In this document: piece after piece, positions 25,301 through 37,300 of the stretch
Layout: the number at the start of each line of letters is the position of its first letter
Numbering within the stretch: position 1 is the first letter of the stretch
Assembly (NCBI RefSeq): GCF_037975245.1
Contig: NC_092572.1
Span: forward strand, 3,385,501 to 3,449,500
DNA length: 64,000 nt
Direction of reading: 5' to 3'
From: Apostichopus japonicus
Taxonomy: Eukaryota; Echinodermata; Holothuroidea; Aspidochirotida; Stichopodidae
The notes under the pieces: model-generated
Database searches by the model: none
What the model saw: the letters and a program-made list of their open reading frames with translations, nothing else
What the model was told of the DNA's origin: nothing
Position numbers and translations under genes: made by a program

Positions 25301-28300
25301 ATTAATTATAATTACCATTGTTAATGATCTCTCTAGCATACATGGTAGCAATGATGTTGACATTTAGAGACAACTCCTGTCTGAATTTTAGTACTATATT
25401 AACATTGTGAGATGATTAAAGAATGTTATATTAACAATGTATTTATACTAACAGTAATAATGAGCTTGAGAGAATAATAATTTGAGCTGGAGAGAATAAT
25501 AATTTGAGCTGGAGAGAATAATAATTTGATAACCATACACATGTCTGGGTATTAAGCCAAATGGGTTTAGATTGGATTTCATGTTGCTTGCATCAGAATG
25601 GAATTGTTTGTACAATTTAGTGAGAAACTATCAGCAAATTAAAAAAAAACCTTGCTTTGCTTCTGCATAAAACCTTCTTGCCCCCACAAACAATGTCCTT
25701 ATTAAACCAACATGCAAAGTACATCTAGTCACTGGTCTGCTTTTGTGAATGTGAATTATGAGCATATTTAAAATTTATTTTAACATCAGTTTAAAAATGT
25801 GAGCAAGCAAGGTGCAATGTAATTTTCACAATAATAGATTTAAGTATACTGTAGTAGGGATACATCTGACTAAAACAGTTTAAATGAAGTAAAAACGTGG
25901 TAGGTTTTTGGGGGAAGGGGGAAGTGGGGGTATTATGGCACATTGGTCTTTCTCATGTACATACATATTTTCCTTTATCAATGTATCAATAAGTAAAATA
26001 TCTTTCAAGATTACCGCAATGAGGTACATCTTTCGCCATTTTTATTTTGCTTTCTGTTTTTTAAAAATAATGAGATTATAAACAGGCCAATAAAGAGGCC
26101 AATAAATAGGCCAATGAGATTATAAACAGGCCAACTTACTTTTACACATTCTCCTACAGTACACAGGCTCTCTAGTAGATAAGCAGTTTGCTAACAGTTT
26201 TATTTTATATTGACTCTAAACAGTTAGTAAATAGAAAGTGTATATATGATTTTCATCATTGCCCCAGTCATATCCCATTGACATTTATGTAGCAAGATAA
26301 CTGAGTTTGCTATTTCAATATACTCAGTTGGCTATTTCACATACAAAGGGCATTGTTTAATCTTCTGTGAAAAGTACCAAATTGTGTGTTTCATTTGAGA
26401 ATGGGATACCTGATTTTATATTCTTTAATCCACAGAGCTACCCTGGGATGAGCCGACACCAGAATGTAAAGAATACAAAGATTGGTTGAACAAGAAAATA
26501 CAGGTCTCTCCTTGGAAGAAGGTGGACATGGTGGCATTAGGTTAGTCAGCATTTCTATCGAAAGTGTGCTTTATTTAATTGATAAAAGGAGACCCAAAGA
26601 TGAACATAACTATCAATGTGTGTTATAATTGCTAATATATTCATATATGGTAATATATACAAATATGGTAATGATGAACAGCTTCATTTGTCATGTATAT
26701 GAAAATGCTTGGAAATTATGAACAAACCAAAGAAAAATCCATATTAATGGTGCTGGGGACTTGTAAACAAACAGAAATACTGGGGAATTATAAAACAAAA
26801 CTTGGAACAGGCAGAGAAAGTTTTAAATGAACTGAAAAAAGTTATATTTTGGCTTATTTTTATTAAGAACATACAGGTAACTTTGGGGAGGGAGTGGAGT
26901 AGGTCACTTTGAAATATAGTGCATACCAACACATATGTTCAAAATATATAATATGATAATTATGATACTTATCCACAAATTCTGACTTAATGAAAAAGAA
27001 ACTTGAACCAACTCGATTTTGACTAATACATCTGATTTTCATCAAATAAATCTGATTTATTTTTATTTTGTTCAATTAAATAAAAGAAACATAACAAGTC
27101 AGATTTTTTATTATTTAGTAGCTTCTGTGTAGCCTGCATATACCACAAAAACATTTACAGGTAAACATACTATTCATGTGAAACAGTATGAATTAAAAAG
27201 AAATAAAACAAAAATTATTCAAAACAGACTTTTTAGAAAAAGAGAAGATAGGCCAAGCCAATATAAAGTGTACCTTTTACCTCATCTTTCCTTCTAGGCT
27301 GGCCAAAGCAATCCTTGTTGATGATAACCTTTATTAATTAAGTTGATTAAGTTTAGTCAGTTTGATTCTCTTTCTCTTAAACCAGCATTGTTAAGGAATA
27401 TTCTTCAGCATGAACCAAGAAGGAGGTACAGCATATCACAGATCAAGAAAGACAGGTGGTTTAGAACTAAAGGTACCGATATTACTATTTAATGTCCTTA
27501 ATCCTCCCCTCCCCCCACCCCCTCCTCATCAGAGGAGAAGATGCCCTCCCTTTTATCATTCAATCTGGGAGAAGTCCGAACCCATTTTGCCCTTTTGAAA
27601 CTTCCTTGATAATGCTGCTACGTAGTACAAAAGAAGATTAAAGCAGTTGTAACAATTAACACGTATACTTATATTCTTACCTAGAATAATGTAATGGGCT
27701 AGTGGTTCTGAGAGCTCTCTCATTATATTTCCCCGGCCAGATAATAACATTGAGTCCTTGGGAGAAAGGCAATTCCTCTCAATTGTCTCAATCCAACAGA
27801 GGTGTATAAATGTGGAACTATGAGAGAACTTGTAAATGTAGTTTAAGAGTGCCAGGTAAGGGCTGCACCTTATTGGATGTACCCCAAGGGATATTTGGTT
27901 CACCATAATCCCTCTGGAAGGATTGTTTGAATTGTGAAGGCCTTGGGAAGGATTGTTAGAATTGTGAACACAGGGGTGTGTGGGTTTGACAAGTCACCAA
28001 TGACTAGTGGTTAACTGTTATAAAGTAGTGTGAGAAAGCCTAGGGAAGAGTGGTTTGAATTTTGAACACAGGGGTGTGTGTGTTTGACAAGTGTTACACC
28101 GGGCGGGCCACTGAACTATTACCATTGAGGAGCTTTAGAAGACTGGAGAAGAGAGAACAGGAAAAACTTGGTGTAACAGTGCATAATGGCAATTTTGCAA
28201 CAGTTTATTTCAACATGTCAGCTCAATAACAGGAACATATGAAATATTAACTCGCCCTCCTTAGATATCTTAATTCTTTGGCATCTGACTTACTCAAAAT

Positions 28301-31300
28301 CTAAATCCAGGACTTTTAGGTGATTCCACCTAGTTTTACAGTTCAGCAGAACTAAATTATTACATATATACTTTTCCCTACTATCAAGGAAATATGCATT
28401 ACCTCACCGAGGTCTTAACACACACTCAGAATGATTCAATTGAACTATATGCACTAGTAATACCATCGTAGCCGACGACATAATTCAGGGGATTCCCCTA
28501 ATGGCGACATCAATCGTGACGTCACTTCACAGTGACCACGAGGCCATGGCCGCCATGATCATACAGCCATAGCCTACACTTTCATCACGTATGAACAAAT
28601 GCTGCACACAAACACCTTCAAAATGGTCACTCCTGCATCATACCAAAACTCTAAACTAACATAATTAATCAATATCAACTGTAATTAATGATAACAACTG
28701 TAATTAATGATAACAACTGTAATCCTTCATCCTATATCCATTTTCCCAGTAAAATAGCTTACAATTCCTGACGGAAAATAACCTGTCAGCTTTGTTAACA
28801 CTGCGATCCCCATGTACTCTATGATAGTTATCACGCTACGTTAGCATGCACACACACAGTATACTAACAACCTAACGGGCATGAGCTTACGCATGCACTA
28901 CGATACATAATTATAACCTTCACAAATAATACAGTTTATTCCTTACTTATTTGCTGCTTAACAACAGGTCATCCACACATAAAACCAATATATTTAAGAC
29001 CTCTAAACATTTATGATGGGCTTAGTAGTACTTGATTTAGCCAAAAGGTAGGATTTAAAGACCATCTCACCTGGAGAAGAGAGAACAGGAAAAACTTGGT
29101 GTAACAGTGCATTATGGCAATTTTGCAACAGTCTCTGCATGGGTGCTCCATGCTATGGACCGCCAAATGCGCATTTAATATGAAATTTTGGTGGGGTCCC
29201 AAATTTCAACCCGTTACACAAGTCACCAATGACTAAGGGTTAACTGTTATAAAGTATTGTGAGAAAGCCTAGAAGGAAGGATTGTTAGAATTGTGAACAC
29301 AGGGGTGTGTGGGTTATACAAGTCACCAATGTCCAGGGGTTAACTGTTATAAAGTATTGTGAGAAGGCCTAGGGAAGGATTGTTTGAATTTTGAACACAG
29401 GGGTGTGTGGGACAAGTCACCAATGACTAGGGGTTAACTGTTATAAAGAAGTGTGAGAAGGCCTTGGGAAGGATTGTTAGAATTGTGAACACAGGGGTGT
29501 GTGGGTTATACAAGTCACCAATGTCCAGGGGTTAACTGTTATAAAGTATTGTGAGAAGGCCTAGGGAAGGATTGTTTGAATTTTGAACACAGGGGTGTGT
29601 GGGACAAGTCACCAATGACTAGGGGTTAACTGTTATAAAGAAGTGTGAGAAGGCCTTGGGAAGGATTGTTAGAATTGTGAACACAGGGGTGTGTGGGTTA
29701 TACAAGTCACCAATGTCCAGGGGTTAACTGTTATAAAGTATTGTGAGAAGGCCTAGGGAAGGATTGTTTGAATTTTGAACACAGGGGTGTGTGGGACAAG
29801 TCACCAATGACTAGGGGTTAACTGTTATAAAGAAGTGTGAGAAGGCCTTGGGAAGGATTGTTAGAATTGTGAACACAGGGGTGTGTGGGTTTGACAAGTC
29901 ACCAATGACTAGGGGTTAACTGTTATAAAGTAGTGTGAGAAAGCCTAGGGAAGGATTGTTAGAATTGTGAACACAGGGGTGTGTGGGACAAGTCACCAAT
30001 GACCAGGAGTTAACTGTTATAAAGCCTGGTGAGAAGGCCTTGGCCTTGATACAAGACTATAAATCTTCAAGTTAAATGGTAACTTTATATCTTTGACAAT
30101 TCATTCAGTTTGATGATACCAGTTCCTCAAGTAAAATAACAGAATAATCTTTGAATTCCCCCATCCACCCTCTCCCCACCTCCCCCCCCCCTCACTCAAA
30201 TGAAGTGGCATGTATGATCAACTGACATTCTGGAACCTTGCTTTCAGGTCAGTCAAGTAGAGTTCCTTCCTGCTCTCCTTCTGGTCAAGTACCTCTCAAA
30301 CGGTTGTGTTCCAATCACGATTTATCTCCTGCCTCACCATTACATAGGTTCGTTGAGATCTTTAACTAATTATATTTTATCTATTCTGCCCATTGTTATC
30401 AGTAAGTGGTAAAGATGCATGAAGGATGGTATAGTAATTATACCATTTATTTCCCTTGTTTTCTTGTTTTGTACTTTTCTTTTCAACATCAGACGAAGGA
30501 GGTATATTTTCTGTAATGTTCACAAATCAAAACATGAAGTAAAATGCATTCAAATTTCATGTTCCACACTCTCATGATTAAGTTCTATGATAAGATTAAA
30601 ACAATTTATTTTCAAACACAGATACATTTATCCAGTTGAGTTGCGTCTTCTTCTACAATATGCCAATGGTTATCCTTGATATTTAGAATGGATTACTCTC
30701 TTTCTTTCATATTTTATGTATAATTTGATCTAATTTCAAGGTACCCCAACAATATACCAAATTGTCTCTGTAACTAACCATACCAAGTCACTTTTCTCTG
30801 CTCCAGCTATGAGAATGTATCTGCCTCCCAGCCCGCGCCTCATTTGCCAAACTCTCCGATGGTCCCGAAGAACGTCTCTGAAAGTTTGGTGCAAGAATTG
30901 TTGAACCCTTTCAGCTTCTCACAACCGGTGCACATGGAGAATCTACTCCTTAGTACCCAGACAGATTGTACTCAAGGGTCCTCACAGGTACAAATCAAAA
31001 ATACACTGCCATGGTCACCAAATTGTGAAAAGGGAGGGGGTTGGGGTTGGGGAGGACATTTTTCTGTCTAGTACTTTGCCTGCCATCATAAGAGATGGGT
31101 CCAATCATGGGTGGGCAAAATGTGCCACCCAGGCAAGTATTCTGCTCCTGCGCTCTCAAGCACCTGCTCATACGTATGAAAAAAAATAGTTTAGACCAGT
31201 GTGTGGGTGCTTGAAATGCTTTGTGTGGGGTTGCAGGTTATTAAATTAACAAACATTTAGAAACTGCAGATGACAAGTTGCAATATTGTCACTCCACAAA

Positions 31301-34300
31301 AACCTGAGGGGGGGGGGGAATGTCCCTTCCCCCTCCCATAAATTGACACCCATACCCTATGGGTAAATGTTTATATGGTAGTCCTGTCTTCTGAGACCAA
31401 ATTTCTGTTTCCAACAACCAAAATAAGCTGTGGCGATTGTCCGGTGATTGCATTAAATTAAAGTTACACTATAACTAACACCCTCAAATATTTAGGTAAA
31501 ATGATTGCTTTTACCACCCCAACCCCAGTTTTTGTGCTATTTCACCTAGTCTACACATATCTTTTGCAATGTACTTATTGCTCATTGTTTTTTCTTGGAC
31601 ATTCAAAATGTAATGCCTGGTTGTCCAGAGCACAAGCAGAAAAGAATCTTTGGAAACTTGCCCTTCCACTGCTATTCGTTACCAGTAGACTCATTTCTCT
31701 CGGCAATATTTTGTCTGATAAATTGGTAGACAGCTGTAATGCTATAATTTGGTGATATTTCTACATGTAATTGCTTCATTGATTGATAGCTTGGAGCAGA
31801 TGTAGGATTCATGCATAAGTCAACAAAATACATCGTAAGGATGTTTCATGTGCAAAACATCTCATTCTACAGGAATGTTAGGATGCTCTTGTTAAAAATT
31901 AAACTTATCTGGCATAATATGCCTTAATAATGTCTTTAGCAAATGTTTCATTTTTCTTGAGATTACCACATTCTTACATTATGCAGATTCCAATTATTAT
32001 GTTTGTTGACTCCATACGTTACGTTTCTTACCTTACTCAGACTCCGTACCAGAAACTGGTTAAGAGGATGACTCGATTTTTCAGCAGCCTGGACACTGAG
32101 ATGACAAAGGAGAAACTAACTCTTATTCTAGACAAACTTAGATACACATGGAAAAATCATCACTCTAATCAGGTAATATATGGATTTGTATTTTATCAAG
32201 TATTCTACTCAGTTGGCACAATTTCCTATTATGCTTATACCATGCAATGCTGCCCTCTCATGTCATGACCTTTGCAAAGGTGAAAAGAATACTCCCCCCC
32301 CCCCAGTGAAAAAAAAAAAAATGTGGTGTCACTACGAAATCAAACATCAAATATCATAAAATGGGAGCTGGTCCATGGGATTTTAAATTGCAATATTCCT
32401 CAATAGTAGTTGGGTCTTTCGTTAGTTAATTGTTGCAGTTTTGCCATCATATAGTGCTGTAGCATTGACAGTGAAGATGTTGTTTGGGCTAGCTTAAATA
32501 TTGCTTGTTATTAATGACAATTTTTCTATCTGGAGTATTCCATTTTACAATCTCCTGTGATGTTAACAGTGTCAACAATCATTTTATAGGGGTTACAATT
32601 GATAGGCTTTACTATAGATAGCCTTACATTGTACATATTCATTAAAGTTTAGGCTTCATAGTAAGCCATGAAACCTTTTTTGGTCTTGAGAAACTCTGGA
32701 ATTTACTTTGTTTATAGTGTGGAAACCATGTATTCAGACAACATAAACGTGGGAGTTTGCTTTCCACATTTAAAATCAGAAGGGAAATAAAGTGTTCTTT
32801 GACTGAATCATTTTTGAACTTGCATGAACCACTCCCAGATCTCATCCTTGTATTAAACTGTTATTCTTTACCAGGCTTGGGGTAATCGTAATCAGTAATC
32901 GTAATCGATTACAATCGATTACATTTTTTGAAGTAATCGTAATCGTAATCGATTACTTTTGTGAAAATTACCAAGTAATCGTATTCGATTACTAGGGCGA
33001 AGTAATCGTAATCGTATTACATTTATGATTACAGTGAAATTTGAATGAGAAGGGCAAATTAAGTAGAAATGATTAAAACTAATTCTTACTATTGGCTTTT
33101 AGTGTGACCAAAGAAGTGTTCCTGCTTCTAGAATTCTCTAGCACAATAAACATTTCAATGTTCATTAGTAAAATGTTAATTATGCTCATCTCATGTTGTG
33201 GGGAAAAAAGTTATTAAAAAATTATCCTACATTCCATTGTCCAATAACCCATCCAACTTTGCACCATTTACACCTCTTTAATTAATGTAATTAACCTTGT
33301 TGCTGAAAAAATCACTGCAAATTAAGTATTTTGGTGGATCGGAATTTGCTTTACCAGAGTTGACCACTTTTTGATGAAAATAATTTACTCTTACTTTGGC
33401 CTTCCATGTCCCATGTACTGTGGAATGCCCCATTTCAAAGCTGTTTAGTTTTATTTTGGTGTTATAATGTAAAAGAGTTTTTAGTTTTGCTGCTATGCAG
33501 AAATTATTAGTTTACAAAATATAGTGTTGCATGAAAATCTTCATTTGTTTTACTTTAGTATATGGGCGATTCCATGGTAACTCGCATTACACTTTTTGCT
33601 GTTTTTTTATAATCCAAGTGCTGTGGCTCGAATATGGGTTAGTGTAACTCCTCAATTTTCTGTGGTGTTATACCCAACATTCATAGCTACAATATGAAAT
33701 CATCAAGAATTATCATTGTGTTCGCCTTAATGTATGGTGCGCTTCCAAATATCGGTAACTCGCATTACAGAAAAAGGACACCTGAAAAATTGACACCGGT
33801 ACAAAATGGCACTGTGCTCAAACAAAGAATGATTTCTTCAATTGCATACATGTACAAGATATCTACCCTACTGATGTTTATAAATCAGCAGTAGAAAATA
33901 TGAAACAACTTCAGATGTGGTATTGAGGGGGGAAAAGTCTGGTAACTCGCATTACGGTAACTCGCATTACACTTTTTCCAGTCATCGATTTTGCTCTTTA
34001 TTCATCAAATTCTTTGAAAGAGATATGCTCCAAAGCCATTTTTGAAACTCTTGGAAACTCTTAGAAACTGTAAAACTCTTTCCAAAACTTTTAACAACAT
34101 TTTGCAACAGTTTGCAAATCATCCTGACAATTATATCAATAATAATCGAAGTTGATTGAACCAGAAAATCAACTGAAGAATTGTTGACTAACAAGATTGC
34201 AATACACTATTGAATTATCAATCCATATTTCCAATCAAGCTAATCCAAAATTGTTGACTTACAAGATTGCAATGTACACTCTTGAATTATCAATCCAAAT

Positions 34301-37300
34301 TTCCAATGAAGCTAATCCAAGCAAACTGGTAGCTCTCCTCTTCCATTTTAATGTATCAAAACATCTACTGAAAGTTAAACAGGTTCACAGCTTATATAGT
34401 GAATTACAAGAAAAGTTTCTTTGGCATGTTAATTAGTGATTGGTTCTTTGGAAATTTGTATTTAGGGTTCTTAGGAAAAGCATGAAACTAATAAAACAAT
34501 CCTTGTTCCTAATTCTATCAGTATAATAACAATATCAACAATAACACAATAGATGTTTCATCATGCGGTATGAGGGCATGGTGGTAGCTATATATGGCCA
34601 TTCTAGATAACCTTGAATGGATGGTGTTTTGTATCAAATTAGAATTTTGATGCAAACTTGAATTGGCCACAACTATTAGCAATCAAAGGTGTTCCCAACT
34701 TCTTTATCATCTTGCTTCGTCGATAGAAAGTTTTATCGTCCCTGGGGTTTGGCCATTTCCAGTTATCAATTCCTGTGAAATCTGGTGGCCTGCCTTATTT
34801 TGTGTAATTTGGGGATTTGAAATGCTTTGGAGTAAAGGTTGATTTTCACATTGTAGTGATAAGACACTCATATTGGGGAAAGGGGTTTGCACATCATGAT
34901 ATTTGGGGAACACACATTTGAATTGGTAAACCACACCAATCTATTCCAACTGACCAAGCCTCTGCAATCCTGCCCCATCCCCCCCAGCAGCCCCAATCAT
35001 CCCCTATGCAAACTCCCCGTCCGTCCCATACCCTCTGCCCACCCCACTAATTCTGAGGTGCCCACACCCTTGGCAGCATCAGCTTTCACATCAAGACTAA
35101 TTTCCATCAAGATGTTAGGCACATTATAATGGTCATGATTTACAATATTTGCCCATCCTTGAACATATAGATTACTATGTGATAGGCTACAGACTAATAT
35201 AACCTAAGCTCTCACAATTTGTCCTAAATATTGTACTAAGCAATTAATATCCCATGAAAATGCTAGTGTTAAAATGGAGAAAGAATAGGCTAACTTTACT
35301 CATTTGATGATGTCACAGTTGAATGCAACTTGGAAGGTCCGTGATTCCACAAAGGTCAGGTGATAAAATCATCAATGTCTGTTGAAACTGTCTTAAGGGT
35401 CACATGTGATGTAATGGAGGTTGCAGTGCATTCTGGGTACAGGAAGTAACTACTGTGCACACCTTATATAAGTATTTAGTGCGCTGTATTGTTTTGTTGA
35501 TCAGTAGTACTGCAAGTGAGATTGGAATAATATGTGGTAACTCGCATTACAGCGGTAACTCGCATTACTGGTAACTCGCATTACAGTTTTCAATGGCTAT
35601 TTATATCTATATACTAGGTACATTTCTAATTCTTTCAACTATTTTTATACTCTTTACTTTGACTAGAAGCATAATATGAAATGGCAGGAAATTATCTGCT
35701 CCAGTGAAAAAAAAAAGTTAAAAACTTGGTCTTTCGGTAACTCGCATTACGCTCTCAAATCAGCTATGTGTCGTTACAGCCATATATGCCTACAAACCAT
35801 ACTGTTTGGAGGAATTGTGATTAATATTTTAATATATCACTAATGGCACTACCAATACATATATAACAAATTTATTTAGGTTGCTTTCAAATATGGAAAT
35901 CTGAGACTTTGAAATATCCATACTATTTCCTCAAATATTCCCTCAAAAATCAACATTAGTCAGGTATTCACATTTTTTGGTAGAAGAACGTGATATAGTT
36001 GGAAAAAAAAGTACATAACCCAGACCCTAAATGTGTTTATAGTATATTAGAAGCCAAAAATGGCTGCAGAAATGATTTTGAAAATTTGGGGTCATGTCCC
36101 TGTTTTCACGGAATCGCCCATATGTCTGTTTACTCTTTGTCTGTTTAAATTGTATTTTTTACTGGACTTATGGGTTACACATCTTAAATGTGTTAAGGCA
36201 TAAATGTGTAATGCCTGGTAGGAATTGTAGATATACTTCCACAATTTTGTCCGTATATACGGTAAATGCCCTTCCTTTGCCCTATTTCATTGCCCTATTT
36301 CCCGGCAGAGAGTTATATTAAACAGATATGCAGAGGATTGTGCAAGTAACCACAATGTAATCGTGATTGTAATCACGATTACATTACAATGTAATCGTAA
36401 TCGATTACTCCTACTTTAGGCTGTAATCGTAATCGCAATCGTAATCATACATTCTCAAGTAATCGTAATCGATTACATTCAGATGTAATCGCCCCAAGCC
36501 TGTTCTTTACTTGCTCTGATCTCGCCCTAGTTCAATCATTCACAGATGTCAATCACAAATAGCAAACATATAATAAAGTTTACCCCCCCCCCTCCAAAAA
36601 AAAAATTAAAAATAGGTCAACTGCAATTACATGCACATTTTAATTATTGATTAGTCGCTGTTGAATTGAATTCTCATTTTGAATACATGTTTGACATTTC
36701 ATTAAATATTTGACATCAGAATGAAATCATTTAATTACTTGTCATATGGAAAGATAGCTGGCAAGGAAGTGTCATGCCTTAGTTAATTAGTGCATTAACA
36801 TTTGGATCAATGGTTGCTATGTTTGTAGCAAATAAAAAAAAAACAAGGAAGATGTTTATGTTTGTTTCATAAATTAACCAAGAAACCAGCCAAGTATTAC
36901 TCCAAAAAATATTGCAATTCATGCAAAGTAAAACAGATAAACGCCTACATTTAAACTGTTTTAGCACATAAATATGACTGATAATTGTTTACATTCCAAA
37001 CAAATAGGAAAAAGTAAAACAATGACATTTCCGGCTTTCCTAAAATCAATCTTTGAATATCACCAATGTTTATTTATTACCGACAAACAAATAAATGTCA
37101 CTTTACAAGTCCTAGTTATGCTAAATGTCACTGTTAATTTGTCAGTTTGGCAAGTGGCCATCAATTTATGTCAATTTGCAGTGTTTCCCAAGTCAGATAT
37201 TTTGGGAGCAAACGTCCATTAATATTGTCAAAAATCTCACCATTTTTAAAATAAAACCAACAAGCCGCTAGAATATTCTATTAAAATACTAGTGTTTTGG

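Larger units (their letters stand above)
27914..30045. repeat. Minisatellite of 94-99 bp units in CHEK1 intron 7, split by an LTR-like insertion
   Basis: Units share AGAATTGTGAACACAGGGGT, then ACAAGTCACCAATG, GGGGTTAACTGTTATAAAG and GTGAGAAGGCCT. The GAACACAG landmark recurs at 27966 and 28064, then at 29294, 29393, 29487, 29585, 29679 and onward. In the right-hand part the units alternate between a GGGTTATACAAG type and a GGGACAAG type, giving a dimeric higher-order unit of about 192 bp. The array is interrupted from 28092 to 29218 by a mobile element. Confidence 0.9.
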
